Positions 18,682 through 30,776 are shown, numbered from the stretch's first letter. The stretch is DNA of 64,000 nucleotides from Sporosarcina sp. FSL W8-0480 (GCF_037963765.1 NZ_CP150166.1:2363501-2427500); one strand, 5' to 3'. A program made the numbers and translations. The notes: a model not told the origin generated them from the letters alone.

Positions 18682-20022
18682 TTATACAAGCGCTTCGTCC
18701 GATTCTACAACACGCACGAATTGGCCTTCATTATATGGATAACCTGCTTTTACAATCTTCACTTTAACAATTTTACCGACCATTGACTCTTCCGCTGGGA
18801 AAACAACTTTTAAATAATTGTCAGTATAGCCCTCATACAGACCGCTTTCAGGGTCAAGCTTATACTTTTCCTCTGGAATGACTTCAAGTACTTCATCTTC
18901 GAAATCAGAGGCATATTGCTTCGCTAACTGGTCGTTCAACTCGATTAAACGGTGAACACGTTCGTTTTTCACGTCTTCATCAATTTGATCTTCCATGCGT
19001 GCAGCTGGTGTTCCTGTCCGTTTCGAATAAGGGAATACGTGCAATTCAGAGAATCTATGGTCTCTGATGAAATTATAAGTGTCCATGAATTCTTCTTCAG
19101 TCTCACCAGGGAAGCCTACGATGACATCAGATGTTATTGCGAGATTCGGCAAAGCTTCGCGTAATCGATCTAAACGTTCAGCGAAGAATTCCATTGTATA
19201 TTTTCTTCTCATACGTTTTAGCACCGTATTGGATCCTGATTGAATCGGGATATGCAAATGGCGCACGATTATAGAAGAATTCCGAAGGACGTCAATCACT
19301 TCGTCTGTTAATTGACTTGCTTCAATGGAGCTGATACGAAGCCTTTTTAAGCCTTTTACTTTCGTTTCAAGGTCGAGTAATAGACGGGCCAGGTTATAGT
19401 CTTTCAAATCTTCTCCATAGCCACCCGTATGGATTCCCGTTAGGACGATTTCAAGATAGCCAGCATCAACAAGCTGTTGTGCTTGGCGAATGACTTCTTC
19501 AGGGTCCCTTGAACGCATTAGGCCGCGAGCCCAAGGAATGATACAGAAGGTGCAGAAATTGTTGCAGCCTTCCTGGATTTTCAAAGATGCACGTGTACGA
19601 TCCGTAAATGCGGGAACGTCAAGTTCTTCATAAACCCTGTTTTTCATAATATTGCGGACAGCATTGATCGGTTGACGTTCGCTTCGGTACTCATCGATGA
19701 GACCTAATAACTTCGTACGATCTTGTGTACCGACGACAATATCAACCCCAGGAATCGCCATGATTTCAGCTGGAGATGTCTGGGCATAACAGCCCGTTAC
19801 ACAAATGACCGCATCCGGATTTTGACGTACTGCCCTCCGGATGACTTGGCGGCTTTTCTTATCGCCAGTATTCGTAACCGTACATGTATTGATAACATAG
19901 ACGTCTGCATTTTTCTCAAAATCGGAACGGTCGTAGCCCGCTTCCTTGAAAAGTTGCCAGATCGCTTCCGTTTCATAATGATTCACTTTGCAGCCTAATG
20001 TATGAAATGCAACAGAAGACAC
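18682..20022 (-). CDS. mtaB: tRNA t6A37 methylthiotransferase MtaB
   Basis: Radical-SAM enzyme that converts t6A to ms2t6A at position 37 of tRNAs reading ANN codons. About 446 residues. The N-terminal cluster ligands are C11, C47 and C78; the radical-SAM motif CNNFCTFC holds C153, C157 and C160; a TRAM domain is at the C-terminus. The start is GTG at 20022, 7 bases after AGAGGTGA; the longer frame from a TTG at 20046 would overlap rsmE. It is the last gene of the heat-shock operon. TcdA elsewhere in the window also acts on t6A. Confidence 0.95.
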   Translation of the reverse strand: MSSVAFHTLGCKVNHYETEAIWQLFKEAGYDRSDFEKNADVYVINTCTVTNTGDKKSRQVIRRAVRQNPDAVICVTGCYAQTSPAEIMAIPGVDIVVGTQDRTKLLGLIDEYRSERQPINAVRNIMKNRVYEELDVPAFTDRTRASLKIQEGCNNFCTFCIIPWARGLMRSRDPEEVIRQAQQLVDAGYLEIVLTGIHTGGYGEDLKDYNLARLLLDLETKVKGLKRLRISSIEASQLTDEVIDVLRNSSIIVRHLHIPIQSGSNTVLKRMRRKYTMEFFAERLDRLREALPNLAITSDVIVGFPGETEEEFMDTYNFIRDHRFSELHVFPYSKRTGTPAARMEDQIDEDVKNERVHRLIELNDQLAKQYASDFEDEVLEVIPEEKYKLDPESGLYEGYTDNYLKVVFPAEESMVGKIVKVKIVKAGYPYNEGQFVRVVESDEALV

Positions 20023-20038
20023 TAGCTGCTCACCTCTT

Positions 20039-20779
20039 TCATTCAAATTCGTATGACACTGCGGACAATAGATATAAAGGTGCTGTTTCCGTCCTAAGTA
20101 TCCGGGGTCCTAATGAGACCGAGAGAAATCCGGCAGAAACTAGCGAATCCGCTTCTTTTCTGGACAACCCGCCTTCAGGCCCGAAAACAACTAGTACCGA
20201 CTGTTTATGATACACGTTTTTAAGCCTATCTGCAATCCTATTAGGTTCGGTACTTTTGGCATCCTCTTCATCAGCAAATAACCGTACATCATAGATTTCG
20301 GCCGCCTCTAAAAGCTTTTTGAATGAGAGAGGAGCTTTCACTTCTGGGATAACGGTCCGATGACATTGCTCCGCTGCTTCCTTCGCAATTTTACGTAACC
20401 GCTCCACTTTCTTATCGCCTTTTTTACTGTCCCATTTAACGATCGATCGTTCTGCTTCAAAAGGAATGACTGCTTTCATGCCAAGTTCAGTACCTTTTTG
20501 GACAATTAAGTCAAGCTTATCCCCTTTAGGTAAGCCACATGCAATCGTCACTTTAACTGGCATTTCATTGGAGGCAAGCGTTCCTTCTTCACGGGTGATA
20601 AGTACCCCGTCCGATACTAACTCTATAATTTTCGATATAAACGCCTCTCCATTACTGACCGCGATGATACGATCTCCAACATCCATCCTCATGACCTTGA
20701 CAATATGTTTACCATCTTCACCTTGAATCATCGCTTTTCCATCTTTGTCGAAAGAGGTATCAAGAAAATAGCGTTGCAA
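20039..20779 (-). CDS. rsmE: 16S rRNA m3U1498 methyltransferase RsmE
   Basis: SPOUT-class methyltransferase for U1498 of 16S rRNA. It is 246 residues. An N-terminal PUA-like RNA-binding domain (1-70) precedes the SPOUT knot with GPEGGLSRKE and LGPRILRTETA. It starts at TTG with AAAGGAG about 10 bases upstream, 3 bp after prmA. Co-transcription with prmA and dnaJ is the Bacillales norm. Confidence 0.95.
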   Translation of the reverse strand: MQRYFLDTSFDKDGKAMIQGEDGKHIVKVMRMDVGDRIIAVSNGEAFISKIIELVSDGVLITREEGTLASNEMPVKVTIACGLPKGDKLDLIVQKGTELGMKAVIPFEAERSIVKWDSKKGDKKVERLRKIAKEAAEQCHRTVIPEVKAPLSFKKLLEAAEIYDVRLFADEEDAKSTEPNRIADRLKNVYHKQSVLVVFGPEGGLSRKEADSLVSAGFLSVSLGPRILRTETAPLYLLSAVSYEFE

Positions 20780-20782
20780 CCG

Positions 20783-21727
20783 TTACACACTCCTTTTGGA
20801 TGCGATGATTGCAACCCAGTCTTCCATTAAAACAGACTCAACGATTTCAAACCCTTTTTCAATAAGGTCATCCCTTACAAGATCGCGTTTTTGGGCAATA
20901 ATTCCCGATGCGATGAACAGACCATTATCAGGTAAAATGGAATAAGCGTCTTCCGTAAAGGTCATTATCACTTCCGCAAGAATGTTTGCGACAATTATTG
21001 ATGCCGGTTCCTTCACGGAGTCCAATAAATTTCCGTGAGTCACTTCTACAATATGTTGGACATTATTCAATATTATATTTTCTTTTGCGGCAGTTACCGC
21101 AACTTCATCAAGGTCCAATGCATGAACTTGCGATGCACCTAAGAGAGCAGCACCGATTGACAATACGCCTGAACCGGTTCCAACATCAATGACGGAGTCA
21201 CCTTTTTTAACGTACTTTTCAAGCGCCTGTAGACAGAGGACTGTTGTTGGATGAGTCCCGGTTCCAAATGCCATCCCGGGATCCAGTTCAATGATCAATT
21301 CGTCTGATTCGACAGGAACGTAATCTTCCCAAGTAGGTACGATTGTGAACCTGCTTGAGATTTTCACCGGGTGGTAATATTTCTTCCAAGCAGTAGCCCA
21401 ATCTTCTTCATCCACTTCACTTGTTTGAACCAAATTAATACCGACATCTAAGCCATATTCAACTAATTTGTCTACGGATTCACTAATTTCTTTTACAGTT
21501 TCTATTAAAAAACTATTCGTTGGTAAATAAGCTTTGACAATGACACCCTCAGAAGGGAAATCTTCTTTTTTCAACTCATAGATTTCCCCGAAGCGATCTT
21601 CATGGATGCGGTCGGGTTCATTCGAATCTTCAATTATGACTCCACTTGCTCCTGCTTCATGCAAGATATTGGCAACCGCTTCGGTCGCTTCATGTGTTGT
21701 ATGGATGGAGATTTCAGACCACTTCAA
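20783..21727 (-). CDS. prmA: Ribosomal protein L11 methyltransferase PrmA
   Basis: SAM-dependent methylase that trimethylates ribosomal protein L11. It is 314 residues. The N-terminal substrate-recognition domain spans ~1-70; the SAM motif VIDVGTGSGVLSIGAAL is near 178, and NILAEVI matches the NPP-like post-I motif of this family. It starts at TTG after AGGGATGA, 14 bp downstream of dnaJ. Confidence 0.95.
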   Translation of the reverse strand: MKWSEISIHTTHEATEAVANILHEAGASGVIIEDSNEPDRIHEDRFGEIYELKKEDFPSEGVIVKAYLPTNSFLIETVKEISESVDKLVEYGLDVGINLVQTSEVDEEDWATAWKKYYHPVKISSRFTIVPTWEDYVPVESDELIIELDPGMAFGTGTHPTTVLCLQALEKYVKKGDSVIDVGTGSGVLSIGAALLGASQVHALDLDEVAVTAAKENIILNNVQHIVEVTHGNLLDSVKEPASIIVANILAEVIMTFTEDAYSILPDNGLFIASGIIAQKRDLVRDDLIEKGFEIVESVLMEDWVAIIASKRSV

Positions 21728-21741
21728 CTACATCATCCCTT

Positions 21742-22878
21742 TCAGTCGCCTTTTAGTGTACGTTTGATTTTGTCAAATAGAGAGCTTGAGTATTCGTCAG
21801 GTGAGTTTCCGCCGATTGAAGCGAATTCACGAAGAAGTTCCTTTTGTTTTTCGGTCATTTTCTTAGGAGTAACTACTTTGAGAATTACATGTTGGTCACC
21901 TTGCCCTTGACCATGGACATTTTTTACTCCTTTTCCGCGCAGACGGAAATTTGTTCCTGTTTGTGTGCCTGCAGGTACTTTCAATTTCACGTTTCCATGT
22001 ACGGTCGGAACTTCAATCTCATCTCCTAATGCCAATTGCGGGAATGTAACAGGTACTTCAAGAAAAATATCATCGCCTTCACGGACGAAACTTTCATGAT
22101 CTTTCACTCGGAATACGATATACAGATTCCCGGCGGGTCCGCCATTTACCCCTGCCTCACCTTGACCGGATACGCGAAGCTGCTGTCCGTCATCGATACC
22201 AGCAGGAATTGTAACTTTAATCTTCTTCCGTTTCGTCACTCTTCCGGAACCATGGCATGTGTTACATTTTTCAGGTATGATTTTCCCTGTACCTTGACAG
22301 TGTGGACATGTACGGCGATTTACCATTTGGCCAAGTGGTGTGTTTTGGGTGACTGAAATCTGTCCAGTTCCACTACAGTGCGAACAAGTGTTGACAGGTG
22401 TTCCTTTTTTAGCGCCCGATCCATCACAAGTATCACATGTCTCTTCTCTAGGTATTTCGACTTCAGTTTCTTTACCGAAAACTGCTTCCATGAAATCGAC
22501 TGTCATTGTATATTGAAGGTCGTCGCCTTTTCTTGGGGCGTTTGGATCTCGACGTCTTGTGCTTCCGCCGCCAAAGAACGTGCTGAAGATGTCTTCAAAG
22601 CCGAAACCATCTGCTGAGCCGCCACCGAAGCCGCCTCCAAATCCACCGAATCCTTGGTTAGGGTCTGAATGACCGAATCTGTCGTAATTTGCACGTTTGC
22701 TTTCGTCACTTAATGTTTCAAATGCTTCTGTTACTTCTTTAAACTTTTCTTCTGCTCCAGCTTCTTTATTCAAGTCAGGGTGATATTGTTTCGATAGTTT
22801 CCTATAAGCTTTCCTGATTTCTTCTTTGCTTGCCGTTTTCGATACGCCAAGCACTTCATAAAAATCTCGTTTACTCAT
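21742..22878 (-). CDS. dnaJ: Chaperone DnaJ
   Basis: Hsp40 co-chaperone that stimulates DnaK ATPase. It is 378 residues from the ATG at 22878, which has GGGAGTG upstream; the ten extra upstream residues of the longer frame are not conserved. The J domain has HPD at 33-35; a Gly/Phe-rich linker is at ~70-100; four CxxCxGxG zinc repeats lie at ~140-205; two C-terminal substrate domains follow. A terminator lies between dnaK and dnaJ, so dnaJ and later genes may be expressed at a lower level. Confidence 0.98.
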   Translation of the reverse strand: MSKRDFYEVLGVSKTASKEEIRKAYRKLSKQYHPDLNKEAGAEEKFKEVTEAFETLSDESKRANYDRFGHSDPNQGFGGFGGGFGGGSADGFGFEDIFSTFFGGGSTRRRDPNAPRKGDDLQYTMTVDFMEAVFGKETEVEIPREETCDTCDGSGAKKGTPVNTCSHCSGTGQISVTQNTPLGQMVNRRTCPHCQGTGKIIPEKCNTCHGSGRVTKRKKIKVTIPAGIDDGQQLRVSGQGEAGVNGGPAGNLYIVFRVKDHESFVREGDDIFLEVPVTFPQLALGDEIEVPTVHGNVKLKVPAGTQTGTNFRLRGKGVKNVHGQGQGDQHVILKVVTPKKMTEKQKELLREFASIGGNSPDEYSSSLFDKIKRTLKGD

Positions 22879-22976
22879 TATTCCACACTCCCATAAATCA
22901 ATCGACACACTTATATATTATTCAATCCAGCTAAATGCTCGACTTATTGTAACACGTGATGAACATTTACCAAAAG

Positions 22977-23013
22977 AAAAAGCCAAAGCCGGAATATCGG
23001 ACTTTGACTTTTC
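22977..23013 (-). terminator. Hairpin terminator between dnaK and dnaJ
   Basis: AAAAGTCAAAGTCCG pairs with CCGGCTTTGGCTTTT on the minus strand, followed by TCTTTTGG. The stem is long with a short loop. It probably gives partial termination after dnaK. Confidence 0.8.
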
Positions 23014-23031
23014 CGTCAATCGATCGTTCAA

Positions 23032-24918
<1,887 letters not shown>

Positions 24919-25518
24919 TTATTCGTTTACTTTAACCATGGTAGGTCGAAGCACACGATCCTTTAACATATACCCTTTCTGAAGTTCCTCAAGCACGATG
25001 CCTGAAGACTTATCGGGGTCACTTCCTGTCATAACCGCTTGATGGAAATTAGGATCGAACTCCTTATCTAATGCCTCGATTTCGACAAGTCCTTCACCTT
25101 TTAGCGCATCAATTAAGCTGCGGTAAATCATATCCATTCCTGTCATAAGTGATGTTGCCTCATCAGTTTTCGTTTCTACTGCAAGAGCACGTTCAAAATT
25201 GTCAAGAACCGGCAATAGATTCGTCAGCAAGCTTTGCGCCTTGTACTTGTTCAAAGCTTCTTTATCGAGGGTTGCCCTTCTTTTGGCATTTTCGAAATCA
25301 GCTAACACCCGTAAAAGCTTGTTTTCCTCTTCTTGTAATTTCGATTCCAACTCACTTATCTTTGCATCTTTTTCATCAATTTCCTCATTCGTCTCTTCCA
25401 AGCTTTCCTCAACGCCGGAAGTTGTTTCCTGTTCCGTCTCCAAAACTGCGGAGTCAGTACTTACTTCCTCTTGTTCATCAATCGCAGCATTTTCTACATC
25501 ATTCATTTTCTCATTCAC
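24919..25518 (-). CDS. grpE: Nucleotide exchange factor GrpE
   Basis: Exchanges ADP for ATP on DnaK. About 199 residues: an acidic disordered N-terminus (~1-55), a long coiled coil (~55-105) and the C-terminal beta domain ending GYMLKDRVLRPTMVKVNE. The start is set to GTG at 25518, which has GGAGGA 7 bases upstream; a TTG at 25533 lies within that Shine-Dalgarno. It follows hrcA by 28 bp. Confidence 0.96.
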   Translation of the reverse strand: MNEKMNDVENAAIDEQEEVSTDSAVLETEQETTSGVEESLEETNEEIDEKDAKISELESKLQEEENKLLRVLADFENAKRRATLDKEALNKYKAQSLLTNLLPVLDNFERALAVETKTDEATSLMTGMDMIYRSLIDALKGEGLVEIEALDKEFDPNFHQAVMTGSDPDKSSGIVLEELQKGYMLKDRVLRPTMVKVNE

Positions 25519-25546
25519 AAATCTTTCCTCCAATCCAATACGATAC

Positions 25547-26572
25547 TCATTTTCCTAAATTATCCAACGCCTGCGATAAGTTACCACTTAAGATATCGAG
25601 CATCGTGATGACTTTTCCATAATCCATCCGTTTCGGTCCAATGATCGCTATGGATCCGGACAAATTATTGCCGGCCGAATAATTTGCAGTAATTACACTG
25701 CAATCTTCCATCGCATCAAGCTCATTTTCAGAACCGATTCGTACATGAATCCCCTTCTTGTCATCTCGGAAAAAGTTAAACGCAGTTGTACCATTCTCCA
25801 TCAACTCGAAAAACATCTTCATTTTTTGAAGATCATTGAATTCCGGCTGTTTCATCATGTTCATTTTGCCGCCGAAATACAGTCGTTCCTCTGGTTTAAT
25901 TGTCATAGCCCGTTGGAATGAGGCAAATAGGTCACCGGCATGATGGACATGCTGTTCAAACACCATTTTTGCTTCCCGAGCAAGCTTGTTCTGCAGGAGA
26001 CTCAACGGAGTTCCTACAAGCCTTTCGTTTAAAATGTTGACCATTTTTTCAATATCTGAAGCCACCATGCCTTTAGGTACATCAAATATCCGATTTTCAA
26101 CATGTCCATTGTCTGTAACGATGATTGCTACAGCTTTTGTTTCATCTAATGGGACAATAGAGAATTTCTTCACCGAGTGCATCAATGTGTCTGGCCCTAA
26201 AAGGATTGACGTATAGTTCGTCAATTCAGATATGATTTTTGCGGAATTGCGGATCAGCTCTTCTTTTTCCAAGACACTGTCCTGAAAAATAGAGCGTAAT
26301 TGAATGCTATCTTCCACCGTTAACTTTTCTGGCGTCAACAAGTGGTCGACGTAGAAACGGTAACCTTTTTCGGATGGAACCCTGCCTGAGGATGTATGGG
26401 TCTTCTCAAGATAACCAAGTTCCTCCAAATCAGCCATTTCATTGCGAATGGTTGCGGGGCTGTAGGGGGCCTCCGGTTTTTTAGATAACTGCCTTGATCC
26501 GACAGGTTGAGCGGATTCGATGAAGTCGTTAACCGTCAGTTGCAATATAAGCAATTGTCTGTTTGTCAACAT
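25547..26572 (-). CDS. hrcA: Heat-inducible repressor HrcA
   Basis: Represses the hrcA-grpE-dnaK-dnaJ operon (and groESL in relatives) by binding CIRCE; its activity depends on GroE. It is 341 residues. The N-terminal winged helix begins MLTNRQLLILQLTVNDFIES with the recognition region SPATIRNEMADLEELGYLEK. The ATG is 15 bp downstream of the CIRCE element. First gene of the operon, so it is autoregulated. Confidence 0.98.
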   Translation of the reverse strand: MLTNRQLLILQLTVNDFIESAQPVGSRQLSKKPEAPYSPATIRNEMADLEELGYLEKTHTSSGRVPSEKGYRFYVDHLLTPEKLTVEDSIQLRSIFQDSVLEKEELIRNSAKIISELTNYTSILLGPDTLMHSVKKFSIVPLDETKAVAIIVTDNGHVENRIFDVPKGMVASDIEKMVNILNERLVGTPLSLLQNKLAREAKMVFEQHVHHAGDLFASFQRAMTIKPEERLYFGGKMNMMKQPEFNDLQKMKMFFELMENGTTAFNFFRDDKKGIHVRIGSENELDAMEDCSVITANYSAGNNLSGSIAIIGPKRMDYGKVITMLDILSGNLSQALDNLGK

Positions 26573-26587
26573 TGATCATCACTCCTG

Positions 26588-26614
26588 TTAGCACTCTTTA
26601 TAAGTGAGTGCTAA
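26588..26614 (-). promoter_or_regulatory. CIRCE operator
   Basis: A perfect TTAGCACTC-N9-GAGTGCTAA inverted repeat lies between the hrcA promoter and its start codon. It matches the consensus CIRCE element bound by HrcA. It is the only one in the window. Confidence 0.98.
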
Positions 26615-26624
26615 TGCTACTCAT

Positions 26625-26653
26625 AATTTATCAAATCAGTTTAACGGTGTCAA
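26625..26653 (-). promoter_or_regulatory. Vegetative promoter of the hrcA operon
   Basis: The minus strand has TTGACA (complement of 26648-26653), a 17-bp spacer and TAAATT (complement of 26625-26630), directly upstream of CIRCE. Confidence 0.85.
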
Positions 26654-26668
26654 CGAATTAACTCCCAT

Positions 26669-27802
26669 TCAGTTAAGAAATTCCTGGAATACTTCGTTAC
26701 CTCTGAAGATGCCTTTCTTTGTCAATTTAATATGATTTTCGGAAATCTGAACGAGATCTTTATTGGATAGCGCTTCGATAACGGACCCATACACTTCGGG
26801 TAATGTTTTACCAAATTTAGATTCAAAAGCATGGAATGAAACACCGTCTGTTTTTCGAAGGCCAAGGAACATTTCTTCCTCCATTGCTTCGATAATAGTG
26901 ACTTCATGTTGATTCATGATCGGGCGCATTCCATTATCTGTGCTTTCCATGTACTTTTTCAAAGGTCCCAAGTTTGCGTATCTTTGACCTTTTACATACC
27001 CGTGGGCGCCAGCGCCAATTCCTGCATATTCATCATTCTCCCAATAGATTAGATTATGTATGGATTCTTTTCCTTGGATTGAGAAATTGCTGATTTCATA
27101 TTGTCGTCTACCGGCTTTCTCCATACGATCGATTAGCATGGAAAACATGTTCGCTTCCATATCTTCACCGGGCAAAGGGAGCTTCCCTTTATTCATCAAG
27201 TTATAGAAGACGGTTTTTGGTTCAACTATGAGTGAGTATCCGGAATAATGTGGAAGGTCGAGCGATAACGCCTTATTAAGTGTATCTTCCCATTGTTCGG
27301 TCGTTTGTCCAGGTAAACCATAAATAAGATCGATGCTAATGTTTTCAAAACCTATCTTCCGGGCATTTTCGATTACTTTAATCGGATCGTCTGCACCGTG
27401 TGTTCTGCCGATCCTTTTTAAAAGCTCTGTATCGAATGACTGGACACCAATGCTTAGTCGGCCGACACCGCCACTTTTCAAAACTGATAGTTTTCCGTTT
27501 GTCAATTCATCTGGATTTGCTTCGGTTGAAAATTCTTTAAGGGAACTTACATCTACATAGTGGTGGATTATTTCGAGTAAACGTTCCAATTGCTTTTCAG
27601 ATAATGCTGTCGGTGTTCCTCCACCTAAGAAAACCGTTTCAAGATTTTCGAATGAATGCCCTTCATCTTTCATGACGGCTAATTCATTTCCTATCGATTC
27701 GATATACTCGTCTACCGGTTGGTTTTTAAAAAAAACTTTGTTGAAATCGCAGTAATGGCAAATTTGATGGCAGAAAGGAATATGAATATACATGCCACGC
27801 AT
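26669..27802 (-). CDS. hemW: Radical SAM heme chaperone HemW
   Basis: HemN-like radical-SAM protein. Family members once annotated as oxygen-independent coproporphyrinogen oxidase lack that activity and carry heme to target proteins. It is 377 residues from the ATG at 27802 (AAAGGGG upstream); the longer frame begins at a TTG before that site. The 4Fe-4S motif is C11-x3-C15-x2-C18 (CHQICHYC), without the extra N-terminal region of true HemN. It lies between lepA and hrcA as in B. subtilis. Confidence 0.93.
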   Translation of the reverse strand: MRGMYIHIPFCHQICHYCDFNKVFFKNQPVDEYIESIGNELAVMKDEGHSFENLETVFLGGGTPTALSEKQLERLLEIIHHYVDVSSLKEFSTEANPDELTNGKLSVLKSGGVGRLSIGVQSFDTELLKRIGRTHGADDPIKVIENARKIGFENISIDLIYGLPGQTTEQWEDTLNKALSLDLPHYSGYSLIVEPKTVFYNLMNKGKLPLPGEDMEANMFSMLIDRMEKAGRRQYEISNFSIQGKESIHNLIYWENDEYAGIGAGAHGYVKGQRYANLGPLKKYMESTDNGMRPIMNQHEVTIIEAMEEEMFLGLRKTDGVSFHAFESKFGKTLPEVYGSVIEALSNKDLVQISENHIKLTKKGIFRGNEVFQEFLN

Positions 27803-27841
27803 TTGTTTGTGTCCCCTTTCTTTCGGCAATGCCGTTAGTGC

Positions 27842-27870
27842 AAAAAAGGAGTCCGAGTGGACCCCCTTTT
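27842..27870 (-). terminator. Intrinsic terminator of lepA
   Basis: GGGGGTCC pairs with GGACTCC on the minus strand, followed by six T residues. It lies within 10 bp of the lepA stop and upstream of hemW. Confidence 0.85.
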
Positions 27871-27877
27871 AAGTATA

Positions 27878-29701
27878 TCAATCCTCGTCCATTTTAAGGA
27901 CTGCCATGAATGCTTCTTGCGGTACTTCTACCGAGCCGACCTGCTTCATGCGCTTTTTACCTTCTTTTTGCTTTTCAAGAAGTTTTCGCTTACGGGAGAT
28001 GTCTCCTCCGTAACATTTAGCAAGAACGTTTTTACCGATTGATTTAATCGTCGAACGCGCTACAATCTTTTGACCGATTGCAGCTTGGACAGGCACTTCA
28101 AACTGTTGACGCGGAATAAGGTTTTTCAATTTTTCAACGATTGCTTTGCCACGTTCGTAGCTGAAGTCGCGATGGACAATGAAGCTGAGTGCGTCAACTT
28201 GCTCGCCATTCAATAGAATATCCATTTTGACAAGCTTAGATGTTTTATAGCCAATCAGTTCATAGTCAAATGATGCGTATCCTTTAGTACCTGATTTTAA
28301 TTGGTCGAAAAAGTCATATACGATTTCAGCAAGAGGCAATTCGTAAATGATATTTACACGTGTTGCATCCAAATAATCCATCGTAATGAAGTTACCGCGT
28401 TTATGCTGGCATAATTCCATGACAGTGCCAACATAATCATTCGGCACCATGATGGATGCTTTCACATAAGGTTCTTCAACATGATCGATCTTCTGTGCAT
28501 CCGGCATCAATGAAGGGTTATCCACTTTCAATTCTCTTCCGTCAGTTGTTACGACATTGTAAATAACACTTGGAGCAGTTGTGATCAAATCAATTTTGAA
28601 TTCACGTTCAATCCGCTCCTGGATGATTTCCATATGTAGTAACCCAAGGAATCCACATCGATATCCAAATCCTAACGCTTGTGACGTCTCGGCTTCAAAC
28701 TCCAAAGCTGAGTCGTTCAGTTCAAGTTTCTCAAGGGCTTCCCGTAAATCCACGTATTTTGACGAGTCGATCGGATATAACCCACAGAAAACCATAGGAT
28801 TCAATCGACGGTACCCTGGCAATGGTTCATTGGCCGGATTTTTCGCATTCGTAATTGTGTCACCGACACGTGTATCTCCGACGTTTTTGATAGCTGCGGA
28901 TAGGAAACCGACATCGCCTACCGTTAACTCATCGCGCAAAGAAATATTCGGTGTGAACACTCCTGTTTCAATGACTTCGAATTCTTTGCCGGTTGCCATC
29001 ATGCGGATTTTATCACCCGGCTTAACAGTCCCTTCGACTATCCGGATATTGACGATGACACCTTTGTACTGGTCATAATGCGAATCGAAAATCAATGCTT
29101 TCAACGGAGCTTCCGGATCACCTGTAGGCGCAGGTACTTTTTCGACGATCTGCTCAAGGATTTCCTCAATGCCGATACCAGCCTTTGCAGAAGCATGTAC
29201 TGCCTCAGAGGCATCCAGGCCAATTACATCTTCGATTTCCTGTTTCACTTTATCCGGATCGGCAGCCGGCAAATCGATTTTATTGATGACAGGCAAAATT
29301 TCAAGATCATTGTCGAGCGCGAGGTAAACGTTTGCCAACGTTTGCGCTTCAATTCCTTGGGCTGCATCAACGACAAGTAAAGCACCCTCACATGCTGCAA
29401 GGCTTCGCGATACTTCGTACGTAAAGTCGACGTGTCCCGGAGTATCGATCAGGTGGAACGTGTACTCCTCGCCATTCTTCGCCGTGTATGATAATTGCAC
29501 TGCGTTCAATTTAATCGTTATTCCGCGCTCACGCTCCAAATCCATTGAATCCAATGTTTGTGATTTCATTTCACGCGAACTTACTGTTTCAGTCTTTTCC
29601 AATAAACGATCGGCCAACGTCGATTTCCCGTGATCGATATGGGCAATGATAGAGAAGTTTCTAATGTTTTTTTGACGTGCCAATCTTTCTTCATGATTCA
29701 T
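27878..29701 (-). CDS. lepA: Elongation factor 4 (LepA)
   Basis: Translational GTPase that binds stalled or initiating ribosomes. It is 607 residues. [18 protein letters not shown] (G1), DTPGH (G3) and NKIDLP (G4) are present, and the C-terminal EF4-specific domain ([20 protein letters not shown]) distinguishes it from EF-G. AGGAGTGA precedes the ATG. It has its own promoter-like sequence inside a perfect inverted repeat (29726-29745) and its own terminator. Confidence 0.98.
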   Translation of the reverse strand: MNHEERLARQKNIRNFSIIAHIDHGKSTLADRLLEKTETVSSREMKSQTLDSMDLERERGITIKLNAVQLSYTAKNGEEYTFHLIDTPGHVDFTYEVSRSLAACEGALLVVDAAQGIEAQTLANVYLALDNDLEILPVINKIDLPAADPDKVKQEIEDVIGLDASEAVHASAKAGIGIEEILEQIVEKVPAPTGDPEAPLKALIFDSHYDQYKGVIVNIRIVEGTVKPGDKIRMMATGKEFEVIETGVFTPNISLRDELTVGDVGFLSAAIKNVGDTRVGDTITNAKNPANEPLPGYRRLNPMVFCGLYPIDSSKYVDLREALEKLELNDSALEFEAETSQALGFGYRCGFLGLLHMEIIQERIEREFKIDLITTAPSVIYNVVTTDGRELKVDNPSLMPDAQKIDHVEEPYVKASIMVPNDYVGTVMELCQHKRGNFITMDYLDATRVNIIYELPLAEIVYDFFDQLKSGTKGYASFDYELIGYKTSKLVKMDILLNGEQVDALSFIVHRDFSYERGKAIVEKLKNLIPRQQFEVPVQAAIGQKIVARSTIKSIGKNVLAKCYGGDISRKRKLLEKQKEGKKRMKQVGSVEVPQEAFMAVLKMDED

Positions 29702-29725
29702 CTGTCAGTTCACTCCTATATAAGC

Positions 29726-29745
29726 TATTTGCATTATAGCAAATA
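29726..29745 (-). promoter_or_regulatory. Extended -10 of lepA inside a perfect inverted repeat
   Basis: The minus strand reads TATTTGC-TATAAT-GCAAATA: two 7-bp complementary arms flank a perfect -10 hexamer preceded by TG (extended -10). The geometry fits either an operator overlapping the promoter or an accidental palindrome. No known operator was recognised. Confidence 0.5.
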
Positions 29746-29855
29746 ACTGATAAACATGTTACATATTCTTATTCCCTTAATCACAATAATCAAAGCTCAA
29801 CTAATTAAGTTTAACAGATGCAATCATTTTGTTAAAGTTTAGCCCCATTCAAAAG

Positions 29856-29886
29856 AAAAAAGCCCCATGGATACTATCCATGAAGC
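29856..29886 (-). terminator. Intrinsic terminator of gpr-spoIIP
   Basis: GCTTCATGGA pairs with TCCATGGGGC (including G-U pairs) on the minus strand, followed by TTTTTT. Confidence 0.85.
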
Positions 29887-29897
29887 ATAGACTCTTC

Positions 29898-30734
29898 TCA
29901 TTTCAGTTCCAACTCTTCCTCATCAAGCAATTCCAAGATGGCATCTGAAAGGACTGTTAGTGTCCTGTTTAACTCATCTTCCGAGTTCCCTACACCACCT
30001 AACTCTAAAAGAACGAGTTTAGGGTGAAGGTCTTGGTTATACTTCCCGTCAACACCCGCCCCGCCCTTCGGAATGACGCCTCTTGTAATGCCAGGCACCC
30101 TCTTTTCCATGGCTGCATTTAATCTATTCGTAATCGCTTCGTTCTGTTTATAAGCTGGATTATCCAAACCAAGGACAAATGCGATTTTTGCATACCTTTC
30201 CTCTCCATGAACAACCGTTGACTTATCAGGTCCGATATCATCCCGATGAATGTCGATTATTAAGTCATATTCATTTTCGGTAATTTGCTGTTTAACGAAC
30301 GGCCTTATATCCCGATAGGCGCGTGAATAAGGCACTGCCTTTTTCAGTGTATCAGCTTCTACGCTATTGATTTCGAGTAAGCTTTTAAGTTTGTCACTCA
30401 TCTTTACTACATTCTCGGTCTGATGGTTTACGGCAATTTTTCCATCAACCGCTTTTGTAATCGGTTTGTATGCCTCAGTTGAGTGAGTATTATAAAGTAA
30501 TACTTTTCCAAGTTTCGGTTCTTCTTCGATTTCCATTTCCGTATGCACTTCGATTTCAACCTCAGGGATCGGCTCTTCCTCCGCCACAACGTTGGATGCA
30601 TAGACGATGAGAGCATTTTCTTTAATAATTTTGGAATTGGAAATCTTGGATTCTTCCGGTATAAATTGGATGACAACCGGGAATAGGAATAGAACGAATA
30701 CGATTACAGACCATATTTGCATATTTTTCTTCAT
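29898..30734 (-). CDS. spoIIP: Stage II sporulation protein P (SpoIIP)
   Basis: Membrane-anchored amidase/endopeptidase of the engulfment complex with SpoIID and SpoIIM; degrades septal peptidoglycan. About 278 residues from the ATG at 30734 (AAAGGGGGG upstream). One N-terminal membrane anchor (~5-24) is followed by a short acidic stretch (EEEPIPEVEIEV) and the amidase domain with LLYNTHSTEAY, IDIHRDD and KLVLLELGGVGN. It is much shorter than the 401-residue B. subtilis protein because the region between anchor and catalytic domain is reduced. It follows gpr by 42 bp. Confidence 0.93.
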   Translation of the reverse strand: MKKNMQIWSVIVFVLFLFPVVIQFIPEESKISNSKIIKENALIVYASNVVAEEEPIPEVEIEVHTEMEIEEEPKLGKVLLYNTHSTEAYKPITKAVDGKIAVNHQTENVVKMSDKLKSLLEINSVEADTLKKAVPYSRAYRDIRPFVKQQITENEYDLIIDIHRDDIGPDKSTVVHGEERYAKIAFVLGLDNPAYKQNEAITNRLNAAMEKRVPGITRGVIPKGGAGVDGKYNQDLHPKLVLLELGGVGNSEDELNRTLTVLSDAILELLDEEELELK

Positions 30735-30776
30735 GCGACATCCCCCCTTTTTCAACTATATGCCGGGGGGAATAGG

